The notes under the pieces: model-generated | Told to the model about the DNA's origin: nothing | What the model saw: only the letters and a program-made list of their open reading frames with translations | Database searches by the model: none | Program-made: the position numbers and the translations under genes | DNA from: Salegentibacter salinarum | GTDB lineage: Bacteria > Bacteroidota > Bacteroidia > Flavobacteriales > Flavobacteriaceae | Reading direction: 5' to 3' | NCBI RefSeq assembly: GCF_900168115.1 | Contig: NZ_FUZC01000011.1 | Location: forward strand, 1 to 64,000 | Length of the DNA: 64,000 nt | Shown here: piece by piece, positions 23,871-33,521 of the stretch | Layout: each line of letters opens with the position of its first letter | Position numbering within the stretch: the first letter of the stretch is position 1

Positions 23871-25940
23871 TTACCAGATTTTCACTCGATCTTCCGGTGC
23901 TACATACATTTCATCTCCTTCTTTAATATCAAATGCGGTATAAAAAGCATCGATATTTTGAAGTGGTACATATGCTCTGTACATTCCCGGAGAGTGCGGA
24001 TCGGTCTTGATTCTGTTTTTCAAGGCTTCATCGCGCATTTTGGTTCTCCAAACGGTTGCCCAGGACATAAAGAAACGTTGTTCTGGCGTGTAACCATCTA
24101 TTTTACCTGGATCTCCGTGCTCTTCTAAATGAATTTGTAAACCGTCGTATGCAGCGTTAACGCCGCCAAGGTCACCAATATTTTCACCTAAAGTAAATTG
24201 ACCATTGATAAAAACACTATCTAAAACTTCAATATTGCTGTATTGATCGGCAAGATCTTTCCCAAGCGTTTCAAATTGTTTAAGGTCTTCATCTGTCCAC
24301 CAGTTATTCAGGTTTCCTTCAGCATCAAAACGAGATCCGCTATCGTCAAATCCGTGCGAAATTTCGTGGCCAATTACAGCACCAATTCCGCCATAATTAA
24401 CAGCAGCATCAGCTTTATAGTCGTAAAATGGGGGCTGAAGAATAGCCGCTGGAAATACAATTTCGTTGTAGCTTGGGTTGTAATATGCATTCACTGTTTG
24501 CGGAGGCATAAACCATTCGGTTTTGTCTACCGGCTGTCCAAGATCGCCCATATTATCGGCAACTCTCCATTTGCTGGAGTTCATCATATTCTGGAAATAA
24601 GAACCACCGTCTTCAACATTTACTATTTCAAGATCGCTATAATCTTTCCATTCGTCTGGGTAACCAACTTTAATAGTAGTAGTGCCCAGTTTCTCTTTGG
24701 CTTTTTTCTTAGTGTCTTCACTCATCCAGCTTAAATTGTTTATTCTGTTTTCATAAGCTTTCACGAGGTTTCCAATCATTTCCTGGGCTTTTTCCTTGGC
24801 TTCAGCCGGGAAATGTTCGTCTACATATAATTTACCAAGAGCTTCTCCTAAAGTACCATTTACGGTTTGTAAAGCGCGCTCTTTTCTTGGACGTTGCTCT
24901 TGTGCACCTTGCAAAGTTTTACTGTAAAACTCCCAGTTTGCAGTTTCAATATCTGTAGAAAGTGTGCTGGCTGCATCATTAAATATGCTCCATTTTAAGT
25001 AATCTTTCCAATCTTCAACCGAATTTTCAGCAAAAACATCCTGAAGGGATTCCATATATTTTGGCTGAGAAACAATTATGGTATCAAGATCTGTAGCACC
25101 AATTTCTTCAAAATAAGAATTCCAGTCTATCGCTGAAACCATATTTTTAAGTTCGGCCACAGTTTTAGGATTGTAAGTGTTACGGGCATCGCGACGCTCT
25201 ACTTTATCAAGTTGAGGCTCTGCCAGGCCGGTTTCAAAAGCAAGAATACGTTCTGCAGCTTCAGCAGCTTCTTCTTCAGAATAATCTATATACTGAAGCA
25301 TTCTGGTAATATGTGCTTCGTATTTCTCCCTTTTTTCTTTGGAATCTGAATCCTCTGCAACGTAATAATCACGATCCGGTAAACCTAAACCTGCAGGATA
25401 AAGGTAGGCAGCGTTCATATTACTGTTTTTTGCATCTGCACGAACACCGAAAGAGAAAAATCCTGCGCCACCGTATTGTTGCATTTCGGTAAGAAATTCC
25501 TGTAAGTCTTCTTTATTTTCAATAGAATCTACCTTTGCCAAATATGGTTTTACCGGTTCTACGCCTTTTTCATTTCGGGCAACGGTATCCATAATGGTAT
25601 TATAAAGGTATACGGCTTTTGCCTGGTCGCTGGATGGGTCTAAACTATCGTTAGCGGAAGCGCCTTCTAAAATCGCCATCGCATCCTCATCGGTACGTTC
25701 ACGCAATTCCATAAAACTTCCCCAGGTAGTCTGGTCTGAAGGGATTTCGGTAGAATCTACCCATTTTCCGTTTACGTATCTAAAGAAATCTTCTTTAGCG
25801 CTTACGGTGGTGTCCATATAGGCAAGGTTAATACCGTGAACCTCTTCATTTTCTTTTCTTTCTCTATCGTCGTTTTGGCAACTTGTTATGGTTGCAGCTC
25901 CCAAAATCGATAAAAAGAGCACATTCGTTATTTTTTTCAT
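23871..25940 (-). CDS. M13 family (neprilysin/PepO-type) metallopeptidase lipoprotein
   Basis: 689 residues with a lipoprotein signal (ITSC, Cys21). The N-terminal M13_N domain covers about residues 45-430. The C-terminal catalytic domain has NAYYNPSYNEIVFPA, the zinc helix VIGHEISHGFDDSG (HExxH), and GENIGDLGG supplying the third ligand Glu. It ends with APEDRVKIW, the conserved M13 C-terminus. These zinc endopeptidases cleave oligopeptides outside the cytoplasm. The gene is preceded by a 136-base gap without a recognisable promoter. Confidence 0.94.
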   Translation of the reverse strand: MKKITNVLFLSILGAATITSCQNDDRERKENEEVHGINLAYMDTTVSAKEDFFRYVNGKWVDSTEIPSDQTTWGSFMELRERTDEDAMAILEGASANDSLDPSSDQAKAVYLYNTIMDTVARNEKGVEPVKPYLAKVDSIENKEDLQEFLTEMQQYGGAGFFSFGVRADAKNSNMNAAYLYPAGLGLPDRDYYVAEDSDSKEKREKYEAHITRMLQYIDYSEEEAAEAAERILAFETGLAEPQLDKVERRDARNTYNPKTVAELKNMVSAIDWNSYFEEIGATDLDTIIVSQPKYMESLQDVFAENSVEDWKDYLKWSIFNDAASTLSTDIETANWEFYSKTLQGAQEQRPRKERALQTVNGTLGEALGKLYVDEHFPAEAKEKAQEMIGNLVKAYENRINNLSWMSEDTKKKAKEKLGTTTIKVGYPDEWKDYSDLEIVNVEDGGSYFQNMMNSSKWRVADNMGDLGQPVDKTEWFMPPQTVNAYYNPSYNEIVFPAAILQPPFYDYKADAAVNYGGIGAVIGHEISHGFDDSGSRFDAEGNLNNWWTDEDLKQFETLGKDLADQYSNIEVLDSVFINGQFTLGENIGDLGGVNAAYDGLQIHLEEHGDPGKIDGYTPEQRFFMSWATVWRTKMRDEALKNRIKTDPHSPGMYRAYVPLQNIDAFYTAFDIKEGDEMYVAPEDRVKIW

Positions 25941-26076
25941 ATGTGGTTTAAATTATTATGAATTCTCGCGCTAAAGTACTAAAAAGTAGCATATTTAACT
26001 GAAGATTATTTAAAGCTGAAAATTGACCTTTTTTTACGAAAAAGGAATCTTTGGAAAGCTTGATGCTGCTGAAGGT

Positions 26077-26559
26077 TTAATCAATTTGTTTTATCAAATT
26101 TTGATCGTATTCTTTTTTTAACTGGGTTACTTCTTCCACATTTTCGTTGGGTACCGTGAGGGAAAGTACATAATGCTTAATCTTCCAACCATCTTTAGTT
26201 TTTTGGAGTACTCCAGAGCCTCGACAAATTCCCATTTGTGTATTTAGTAGCTCGTCAAACCAGGCGGTTTCACTATTTTCTTCGGTGTAAATATTTCGTT
26301 CTAAAGTTGTAAAATTCCAGGCTTTACCACGATCAAAATAAGGTTTAGAAAATTCGCGAAATTCAGTATTCTGCCAGTTTTCAATAGCATCGGTGCCTAT
26401 AAAAACGCCATCTTTGGTGATTAAGCTGAAATATTTGTCAAAGTTCGCTTCAGCGGCAGCCTGGTGCCATTGGGTAAGAACTTTATCTATCCTGGATTTT
26501 TCCTGTGCCGATATATTTAAACTGAAAATCAGGAAAAGCAGTGCAATAATTTTTTTCAT
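26077..26559 (-). CDS. Secreted NTF2-like (SnoaL/DUF4440-type) protein
   Basis: 160 residues: signal peptide ending ISAQ (about residue 18), then an NTF2-like fold with VLTQWHQAAAEANFDKYFSLITKDGVFIGTD, a repeated helix-strand signature of SnoaL-type proteins, and a later GSGVLQKTKDGWKIKHYVLS strand. Such folds bind small molecules or act as isomerases. No catalytic residues are clear, and the cleft ligand is unknown. The gene follows the 188-residue lipoprotein on the same strand with a 60-base gap. Confidence 0.78.
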   Translation of the reverse strand: MKKIIALLFLIFSLNISAQEKSRIDKVLTQWHQAAAEANFDKYFSLITKDGVFIGTDAIENWQNTEFREFSKPYFDRGKAWNFTTLERNIYTEENSETAWFDELLNTQMGICRGSGVLQKTKDGWKIKHYVLSLTVPNENVEEVTQLKKEYDQNLIKQID

Positions 26560-26619
26560 TTTGAAAATTTTTAATTGAAGATATCAATTTTTCCTGACTA
26601 AGAATTAGAAAAATTTGGC

Positions 26620-27186
26620 TTACAATTGTGCTTCGGGGAGTGAATCTATAGAAATGGTATCTCTTTCGGCTTTAAATTCGTCCAGTTCGTCTTCAAAATC
26701 TTCCAGCGTTTTTAAGAAAAGTTCATTCAGCTGAATTTTAAAATTATTAAATTCCAAAGGAATTTCCCGGGCAACTTCTGTAATTGCTTCAGCATCTAAT
26801 TGCCGGCGGTGAGAAAGTTGTTCCAGAACCTTTGCCTTAGTGGTTAATACATTGGCTCGGGCCATTACCGCATTTGAACTTAAAGAATCTGGAATGCTGG
26901 TAGAAAGGGATTCCATAACTTGGGAAATTGGCTTGGAGCTTTCTATGGTTTGCTGTAAATTATAATTTTTTAATTGGTCAACTTCATTTTGCGCAGCGAT
27001 ATAAGCCAGCCAATTTATAGCGTGTTTTCTCGCTTCAGGGAGTAATATTACTTCTTCGTTGGTGGTTCCTATGGGCTGATGTAAAGCAATTGAATCTAAT
27101 TTCCGGCCCTTATTATCTACGGTTTGAGGTTTCTCGTTACAAGCCCAGAGGAGTGAAATACATATTATAAAAACCGTTTTTTTCAT
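26620..27186 (-). CDS. Small lipoprotein of unknown function
   Basis: 188 residues. The lipobox reads SLLWAC (Cys16). The mature part is highly charged and helical, with LNELFLKTLEDFEDELDEFKAERD near the C-terminus suggesting a coiled coil. It contains no enzyme motif. Similar proteins are annotated as hypothetical in Flavobacteriaceae. A TAACTTTG -7 box (minus strand, 27194-27201) lies eight bases before the start codon, so the transcript probably has almost no leader. Confidence 0.65.
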   Translation of the reverse strand: MKKTVFIICISLLWACNEKPQTVDNKGRKLDSIALHQPIGTTNEEVILLPEARKHAINWLAYIAAQNEVDQLKNYNLQQTIESSKPISQVMESLSTSIPDSLSSNAVMARANVLTTKAKVLEQLSHRRQLDAEAITEVAREIPLEFNNFKIQLNELFLKTLEDFEDELDEFKAERDTISIDSLPEAQL

Positions 27187-27387
27187 ATATAAACAAAGTT
27201 AACCTAAAAATTTTCAAATTAAATAATTCCTGCACGAAGTATTTAGTAGTATCAACGGAGCTATAAAATTTTCTTTATTTTAACCTCTATTGGATGAAGA
27301 ATTATTAAAAACCTTTGCTCAATTAAAGATTTCTAATAAAAGTAAAGGTTTTGGCGGTTTCATTACGAAAACCTCTATTTAAATAAA

Positions 27388-27395
27388 TATATTTG
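27388..27395 (+). promoter_or_regulatory. Predicted -7 box for threonine dehydrogenase
   Basis: TATATTTG, a perfect TAnnTTTG match, 17 bases upstream of ATG 27412. No TTG is at the expected -33 distance. Confidence 0.5.
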
Positions 27396-27411
27396 CGGAA
27401 AAATCAATATA

Positions 27412-28371
27412 ATGGCCGGGAAAATTTTAATTATTGGAGCTTGCGGGCAAATTGGAACCGAGTTAACGCTGAAATTACGCGAGCTATACGGAAACGATAG
27501 GGTAGTGGCTAGCGATATCAAGGAAGGGAATAAGGAATTAATGAGTTACGGGCCCTTTGAAGTTGCCGATGCTACTGATGCTCCTTTAATTGAATCTATT
27601 ATTTATAAACACGAGATTTCAGAAGTCTACCTTATGGCCGCAATGCTTAGTGCAACTGCCGAAAAAGCACCAATGAAAGCCTGGAAGCTTAATATGGATT
27701 CACTTTTTCACATCTTAAATTTCGCAAAAGATAGAAAGATTGAAAAAGTGTTTTGGCCTTCAAGTATTGCCGTTTTTGGTCCCACAACACCTAAAAACGA
27801 AACGCCGCAAACTACCATCATGGAACCTTCTACGGTTTACGGAATTAGCAAACAAACCGGAGAAAGATGGTGTGAATATTTTCACGATAAATATGGGGTG
27901 GATGTAAGGAGTTTGCGTTATCCAGGCATTATAAGTTACAAAACCCTTCCTGGTGGCGGAACTACAGATTATGCGATAGAGATCTTTCACGAAGCCTTAA
28001 AAAATAAAGCTTATACTTCATTTTTAGCTGAAAATACAGGGCTTCCCATGATGTATATGGACGATGCTATTAAAGCTACCGTAGATATTATGGAGGCACC
28101 TTCAGAAGAAATAAAGGTAAGGTCTTCCTATAACCTTTCGGCTTTAAGTTTTACGCCCAAAATTCTTGCTGAAGCTATTCAGAAGGAAATCCCTGAGTTT
28201 AAGATTGCGTATGAGCCAGATTTCAGACAAGAAATAGCCGATTCCTGGCCTTCCAGCATAGATGACTCTGAAGCCAGAAAAGATTGGCAATGGAAACACA
28301 ATTTCAACCTGCAAGGCCTGGTTAAGGAAATGCTGGTAGGAGTTTCTGAACAATTAAATACCACGAAATAA
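27412..28371 (+). CDS. L-threonine 3-dehydrogenase, short-chain (epimerase-like) type
   Basis: 319 residues. An extended SDR with GACGQIG NAD-binding motif (residues 9-15), SSIAVFGPTTPK, and the catalytic YGISK (Tyr-x3-Lys). The sequence blocks KFWPSSIAVFGPTTPK-like, EPSTVYGISKQ and PGGGTTDYA are those of the Flavobacterium-type threonine dehydrogenase, which oxidises L-threonine to 2-amino-3-oxobutyrate with NAD+. The downstream lyase (kbl) is not adjacent. A good -7 box precedes it. Confidence 0.9.
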   Translation: MAGKILIIGACGQIGTELTLKLRELYGNDRVVASDIKEGNKELMSYGPFEVADATDAPLIESIIYKHEISEVYLMAAMLSATAEKAPMKAWKLNMDSLFHILNFAKDRKIEKVFWPSSIAVFGPTTPKNETPQTTIMEPSTVYGISKQTGERWCEYFHDKYGVDVRSLRYPGIISYKTLPGGGTTDYAIEIFHEALKNKAYTSFLAENTGLPMMYMDDAIKATVDIMEAPSEEIKVRSSYNLSALSFTPKILAEAIQKEIPEFKIAYEPDFRQEIADSWPSSIDDSEARKDWQWKHNFNLQGLVKEMLVGVSEQLNTTK

Positions 28372-28393
28372 CTCGATATTCGAGAATTATTTC
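28366..28393. terminator. Bidirectional hairpin between convergent genes
   Basis: CTCGA-TAT-TCGAG (28372-28384) with flanking AAATAA/TTATTT sits across the stop codons of threonine dehydrogenase and the PepSY gene, and T/A tracts on both sides suit termination in either direction. Confidence 0.5.
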
Positions 28394-29526
28394 TTCTTTT
28401 TCTTCATTTTGTTCAACCAGATTAGGGTTCCGGTGATTGGTAAACTGGTAGCGATCAAGCAGGCAAGGAAGTAAATAATTTTAGAAAAAGTACCGAATAT
28501 CTCACCGGTATGAATTGGCTTTATCAATGAAGCGACCTGGACGTTTGCCGGTTTATCTGAAAAAAGTTCTTTTTTGAGAATTTTCCCGTCACGATCTATA
28601 ACCAGCATATCGTAAGTATTTGGCGACCAATTGCTAGATTCATATTTTCTAATTGAAAAAATACCTTTTTCGTCCTGCGGAAATGAAATTGAAGTTTCTC
28701 CCGCATAATCCAGATTTTGATTTGAAATATTAATAATTTCAGCCAGCTCCAGGGTTTTTGAGTCAGCACTAGCTTCTGAAGCAATTTTAGGTCCTCCGCG
28801 ACCGCCAAAAACCTGAGTTCCCAGAACCTGGCTGCCAAAATCTTTGTACCAATCAAAAGACCAGAATAATCCGGTAAGTGTCATGACAACTAATACTAAA
28901 CAGGAATAAAAACCAAGGGTGTTGTGTAGATCGTGGTTAATTCTTTTCCAATTCGCTGACCATTTGATTTTAAAACCTGGTTTTAAAGTTTTCCATTTTA
29001 TTTTTTTCTTAGGAAACCAAAGTACAACTCCGCTTATAGATAAAAAGAGAAAGATGATCGTAGCAATTCCCACAATGGGTCTGCCGATAGCAGAATCGAA
29101 TAACAACCAACGATGCATTCTAAACATTGTGAAGAAGAATTCATCTGCAGGGTTTTCGCCAAGCTGCTGGTAATCGCCGGTATATTGATTTACATAAAAG
29201 GTGGTGCCCCGGCGGTCTTCAGGAGATGTTTTAACTTTAAACTCATAGGCTTTGTTGCCATTTTCTGATAATGTCACACCTGTAACTGTGCCCACGCTCT
29301 GGAGGCTTTGTTGAAGACTTTCAATATCTTTTACTTCTCCCTGCCCGGGATTAACCTTTAATTCTTCAACAAAAAGTGATTTTATTTCGGTCTGGAAGGT
29401 GAGAATGGTACCACTAAGACAAACCAGAAACAGGATAATTCCGCTGCCGAGCCCTAACCATAAATGAAGATCGTTTAGTAATTTTCTAAACGTATACTTT
29501 TTCTTTTTTTGCTTCTCTTTTTTCAT
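28387..29526 (-). CDS. PepSY-associated transmembrane protein, probable iron reductase component
   Basis: 379 residues with four main membrane helices: one near 20-42 (WLGLGSGIILFLVCLSG), two in the middle (about 140-165 and 195-220) and one near the C-terminus (about 345-370). The N-terminal LNDLHLWLGLGSG and GTILTF are the PepSY_TM signature, and two extracytoplasmic PepSY-like segments lie between helices. Histidines in or near the helices could bind haem. Next to siderophore receptors this family is thought to reduce ferric chelates, but this is inference from context. It is the last gene of the TonB receptor operon. Confidence 0.82.
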   Translation of the reverse strand: MKKEKQKKKKYTFRKLLNDLHLWLGLGSGIILFLVCLSGTILTFQTEIKSLFVEELKVNPGQGEVKDIESLQQSLQSVGTVTGVTLSENGNKAYEFKVKTSPEDRRGTTFYVNQYTGDYQQLGENPADEFFFTMFRMHRWLLFDSAIGRPIVGIATIIFLFLSISGVVLWFPKKKIKWKTLKPGFKIKWSANWKRINHDLHNTLGFYSCLVLVVMTLTGLFWSFDWYKDFGSQVLGTQVFGGRGGPKIASEASADSKTLELAEIINISNQNLDYAGETSISFPQDEKGIFSIRKYESSNWSPNTYDMLVIDRDGKILKKELFSDKPANVQVASLIKPIHTGEIFGTFSKIIYFLACLIATSLPITGTLIWLNKMKKKKK

Positions 29527-29604
29527 TTGACTTCTGGTATAGAACTTAAAATAGGACTGACCAGAAATTGTGTTTCCTATCAGTCCTATTGGCTAATTCA
29601 GTAT

Positions 29605-30948
29605 TTAAAATAATCCTATAAAGTGGCTTCCTTCAGCATTTACAAGCTCAGCTCCCTTAGTTACTTCGCCCGTTTCTGTGTCAATAACATAGATATTTCC
29701 GTTTTCTCCTACAGGAGCTTCGGTTACATAGATTTCATCTCCGTCCACCACAAAACCCTGGTATTGGAATAAGTAGAAATCTTCGCTATATGGAATTTCG
29801 TCTATTTTTTGTGCTGTTCTGGATTCTAAGTCTACAAGTGCGAAATATCCCTGTGCTCCTGCTACTCCTTCAGCAGAACCTGCGTGGCGATAAGCTACCA
29901 CAGCTTTTCCGCTTGCGGTAGGTCTCCAGGCCAGAATATAAGCGTCTTCTAAACCTAATGCCTCATCTAAGTTAAATACGTATGAATCGTCATACTGGTT
30001 ATTCGCACCAATTTTTAAGATATGAGAACCGTTAGGATCTCCCTGGTTTGCCTGATACACACTTCCGTTCACTAAAAAAGCATTAATGCTTCGGTAACCA
30101 TTGGTGTTTCCTTTTCCTACTTCAGAAGTAATAATAGTTGGGTTTTCTAAAGAGGGGTAGTCCAAAACAATGGTTTTAGAACCTAAAACTTCGCCGTTTC
30201 TATCTGTTTCCCCGGTTTCAGGATCAACCTTACTCATACGGGCTCCAATGTATAATTTATCTCCCGCAGCATTTAAAGTGGGCATATCAATCCTTCCAAT
30301 ATAATATCCCTGTGTTTCCAGTTCTTCGCTTAGCGAAAGACTTGATTCCTGGAATTCTAATATTGCTGAATTCTGCAAATCCAAGGTGACAACACCCATT
30401 GTTGCTTCAGTGCGAAGATAATTATCGTTATCATCAAACTGGTTCTCGGTATCTACATAAACTGCAGCTCCTGTTTGGTCTCCATCAAATAATTTAATCC
30501 ATCTTGGAGCAGAACCTACATAGGGAGCAATGCTAATTTCACTTCCGGTTTGTTCAAAATCCTGCCCGCCATTTACGTTGTATTTCGTGTAATTACCACC
30601 GGTATCCCCGGCATAGCTAATATTAAATATAGTGCTGCCGTCTTCTGAAGATTGTAACCTTGCAGTTCTGTTAGAAGGTACTATAAATCCGTTATCGAAA
30701 GGTTCTATAGATACTGTTGGGTCTTTAGCATCTTTACTGCTTACAGAATAGATTAGGGTACCACCATTACCATCGCCGGGATTTTCTCCCATTCTGGCGG
30801 CGGCAACAGTAATCCAGCGGCCATCTTCATTTTCTCCCGGCTCCTGGCCGTTATCAATAGGAGTGTCGTCACTGCTACAGGAAGCCAGTAAGCCTGTGGC
30901 CAATGCAATTGCTGCTAAAGTTTTAATGCTAAAAAATTCGCGTTTCAT
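29605..30948 (-). CDS. DUF4374 lipoprotein, predicted siderophore-binding surface protein
   Basis: 447 residues with lipobox LLASC (Cys24). The mature chain is a repetitive beta-structure rich in GSxxY and NxDY turns, consistent with a beta-propeller (for example APVGENGNIYVIDTETGEVTKGAE at the end, six or seven such blades). DUF4374 proteins are consistently encoded beside TonB-dependent siderophore receptors in Bacteroidota. They are thought to act as surface or periplasmic binding partners, although no biochemical role is established to my knowledge. It starts 21 bases after the receptor stop codon. Confidence 0.85.
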   Translation of the reverse strand: MKREFFSIKTLAAIALATGLLASCSSDDTPIDNGQEPGENEDGRWITVAAARMGENPGDGNGGTLIYSVSSKDAKDPTVSIEPFDNGFIVPSNRTARLQSSEDGSTIFNISYAGDTGGNYTKYNVNGGQDFEQTGSEISIAPYVGSAPRWIKLFDGDQTGAAVYVDTENQFDDNDNYLRTEATMGVVTLDLQNSAILEFQESSLSLSEELETQGYYIGRIDMPTLNAAGDKLYIGARMSKVDPETGETDRNGEVLGSKTIVLDYPSLENPTIITSEVGKGNTNGYRSINAFLVNGSVYQANQGDPNGSHILKIGANNQYDDSYVFNLDEALGLEDAYILAWRPTASGKAVVAYRHAGSAEGVAGAQGYFALVDLESRTAQKIDEIPYSEDFYLFQYQGFVVDGDEIYVTEAPVGENGNIYVIDTETGEVTKGAELVNAEGSHFIGLF

Positions 30949-30969
30949 ATTATTATTTTTATTAATTGG

Positions 30970-33408
30970 TTAAAATTTATTGATTGAATAATTTAATTTT
31001 AGGTAAAAAGCCCTTCCCGGTTTTTGTACCGATAAGTTGTCGTATACAGGCTTGTCAAAAATGTTTTTTACATCAAAACTCATTACAAAATTTTGATTTG
31101 GGAAGGTATAGCTAAGGCCCAGATCTTGCGCTAATTGCTGAGGTACTTTAAAGAATTCGTCTCCAACAGTATTAGATCCCTGCGGAACCAGGTATGAAAA
31201 TTCATCAGTAAAATACAGTGTGTAAAATAGATTTAACCGGGAGTTTTTCTGAATTAAATCTTTAAATGAATAACGTAAGTTTCCATTCATGGTGAAAAAT
31301 GGAGTGTTGGGGACATCTATTTCTACGCCCCTGTTTTCAATTTTTAAATCGAATCGGGATACGTTGAAATTAAGTCCGAAATTATTGTTATAATTATAAC
31401 CCAACTGTGCGTCTATTCCTTTTGAAGTTCCGCTTCCCTGGTTTACATAAACGATTAATTCTTCATCAACATTTAAGGAAGTCTCGATAGGTAAGCCAAT
31501 CCTATCTTTAATATTCCGCGTAAAAAGATTTGTTGAAACATTAAATTGATGCTTCTTAAAATTAAAGGTGCCTAATTTAAGCCCTAAATTATAATTGTTA
31601 CTTTGTTCGGGATTAATGCTTGCATTGGCTACAACATTATCGCCGTCGTTACCAAAAATTTCGGTTTCGTTTGGCAGACGTACGGCTTTTTCGGCCGAAG
31701 CTAATAAGGTGATCGTGGGACTAAGCTCGTAAGAAGCAGCAAAACCATAACCTTCATATTTTTTGTTGCTGCTTACAACGTCATCTACAATCTGCCGGCT
31801 TCCATCGGGATTTATTTCAATTTCAGGATCTACACTTTTTGATTTTTGTTGATAGTATTTCCCGAATAAGTTGGTTTTTAACCTGTCGTCAAAAGCATTT
31901 AATTCATAGGTTAGCGAAAGTATATTCTTGTGTAAATCCCGTGTTCCTAAAAAAGTATTTTCTAATACAGATTGTAGTTCGTCGCTATCTTCTCTGTCAA
32001 TTCCGCTATAGACGTGGTTTGCTAAAATTTTGTGGTTATTGTTAATAGCGTAAGCCAAACCTGTTCTCATCGAGGCAACGTTTCGGTTGATTTTTGCAAG
32101 CGTAGGACCGCCTTCTTGCTGTGAGCCCCAGGTATATTTGTAATTGTTACCTCTAAAATCTATTGCCCGTTCGCCGCTCCAGCTATGAGCCCACGGAACC
32201 GTGTCATTTACTTGACGGTTGCGCTTCCCGTAGTATCCGGTGACATTTACATCTAATCCCGTTGTAAGTAAATCTTGCTTTTGGTAAGTTAAATTGGCAA
32301 GAGTTGCATCAGATTCTAGGAATCTTCCTTCGTATGGCATAATGGTCATAAATGCGCCGTGTTGCACTTCTTTATAATCGTCAGAACCTGTAAAACCTAC
32401 AAAAAACTGGTCGGCCCAATTTACATCGGTATAGCCGAGCTGTACAGTACCTCCGGTAGACCTATAGGCATCGTTAAACCTTCTTGCGGTAATTGGGGTT
32501 TGTTGGCCACCTAAACCCGTTACTACCACACTTCGGCCTGAAACTTCATAATCGTTATCAGAATAATTATGAAAGGCAGAGGCTTTTACGGTAAACCCGG
32601 AATTATCAAACCTGTACAACCCATTCACATTGGCCTGGAAAGTATTGAATGATCCATAAGAGAGAGAAGCATTAATACTTTCACTCGATTGTTTATTCAG
32701 CACAATGTTAATGGCACCACCAAGGGCGTCATCGGCTAAATGGCCGGGAACAACTCCTTTATAGACTTCAATTCGCTCGATCATTGAAGGCGGAATACTG
32801 TTTAAGTTATAGGAAGAACCAAAAGTTGAAATAGGAATCCCATCTATAAAAATACGTACGGCACTTCCCGATAATCCATTCAAACTGTATTCTGCACGAG
32901 AGCCTAAACCTCCATTCTGGCGAATTTTCACCCCAACGGTAGTATTTAGTAGTTCGTTAGTTTGAATATTTCTAATACTTGCCTCCGCGGTTTCTACAAC
33001 ATTAAGAGCAAAACCTTTCTTCTCCATTTTATTTTTGAAAGATTCAGCTTGAAGGTGTACCTCCCCCAATTCATTTCCAGAGGTATTGATAGAGATATTA
33101 TGTTCAAAATTTTTTGAATTAACAGCAATTTGATGGTGAGCGATAAAATTTCCCTTTCGAATTTCGAGAAGAAGAACTCCTGCCTCTAAGTTCCGTAATT
33201 GATAAAATCCTTCGGAATCTGATTGCGTTTTATAGTTATGCTTAAGGGTGGAGGCGGTAATAGTAGCTTCACTTATTGGATCACCATTTTGATCTTCAAT
33301 TACTCCGGTGATATCGAAGCTTTTAGGTTCAGTTTGTTGAGCATATATGGTAGAAATACTTATTGAAAACAACAGTAAAACAAAGCTTATTTTAAAATTT
33401 ATATCCAC
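30970..33408 (-). CDS. TonB-dependent siderophore-type outer-membrane receptor
   Basis: 812 residues: signal peptide ending IYAQ (about residue 24), a CarboxypepD_reg-like domain (about 32-115, ITGVIEDQNGDPISEATI), a plug (about 130-245, with VRIFIDGIPIS and VYKGVVPGHLADDALGGAINIVLNK) and a 22-strand barrel closing with FYLKLNYSINKF. It takes up a ligand across the outer membrane using energy from TonB-ExbBD. The flanking DUF4374, PepSY and AraC/PchR-like genes point to a ferric siderophore. The receptor is first in its operon, with the regulator divergent upstream. Confidence 0.92.
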   Translation of the reverse strand: MDINFKISFVLLLFSISISTIYAQQTEPKSFDITGVIEDQNGDPISEATITASTLKHNYKTQSDSEGFYQLRNLEAGVLLLEIRKGNFIAHHQIAVNSKNFEHNISINTSGNELGEVHLQAESFKNKMEKKGFALNVVETAEASIRNIQTNELLNTTVGVKIRQNGGLGSRAEYSLNGLSGSAVRIFIDGIPISTFGSSYNLNSIPPSMIERIEVYKGVVPGHLADDALGGAINIVLNKQSSESINASLSYGSFNTFQANVNGLYRFDNSGFTVKASAFHNYSDNDYEVSGRSVVVTGLGGQQTPITARRFNDAYRSTGGTVQLGYTDVNWADQFFVGFTGSDDYKEVQHGAFMTIMPYEGRFLESDATLANLTYQKQDLLTTGLDVNVTGYYGKRNRQVNDTVPWAHSWSGERAIDFRGNNYKYTWGSQQEGGPTLAKINRNVASMRTGLAYAINNNHKILANHVYSGIDREDSDELQSVLENTFLGTRDLHKNILSLTYELNAFDDRLKTNLFGKYYQQKSKSVDPEIEINPDGSRQIVDDVVSSNKKYEGYGFAASYELSPTITLLASAEKAVRLPNETEIFGNDGDNVVANASINPEQSNNYNLGLKLGTFNFKKHQFNVSTNLFTRNIKDRIGLPIETSLNVDEELIVYVNQGSGTSKGIDAQLGYNYNNNFGLNFNVSRFDLKIENRGVEIDVPNTPFFTMNGNLRYSFKDLIQKNSRLNLFYTLYFTDEFSYLVPQGSNTVGDEFFKVPQQLAQDLGLSYTFPNQNFVMSFDVKNIFDKPVYDNLSVQKPGRAFYLKLNYSINKF

Positions 33409-33471
33409 AATAAAAAATATTATTCTTATTTAAACTAATTTTAAATAACTTGCAGCAAATTTATATTTTGA

Positions 33472-33483
33472 AGTCTTAAGACT
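33472..33483. promoter_or_regulatory. 12-bp perfect palindrome in the receptor/regulator gap
   Basis: AGTCTTAAGACT is a perfect palindrome between the divergent TonB receptor and AraC-family genes, a suitable position for an operator controlling either. The protein that might bind it (the regulator itself or Fur) is unknown. Confidence 0.45.
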
Positions 33484-33521
33484 GTTTCGGTTTTGGAAAT
33501 AAAAATTACGGAAAACGTATT

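Noticed and set aside
27290-27382. A 30-codon TTG-initiated ORF (LDEELLKTFAQ...) in the gap before threonine dehydrogenase
   Set aside because: No promoter or terminator of its own, an unlikely start codon and no recognisable family. It overlaps the region just before the threonine dehydrogenase -7 box. The codon choice looks plausible, but the evidence is too thin to list.
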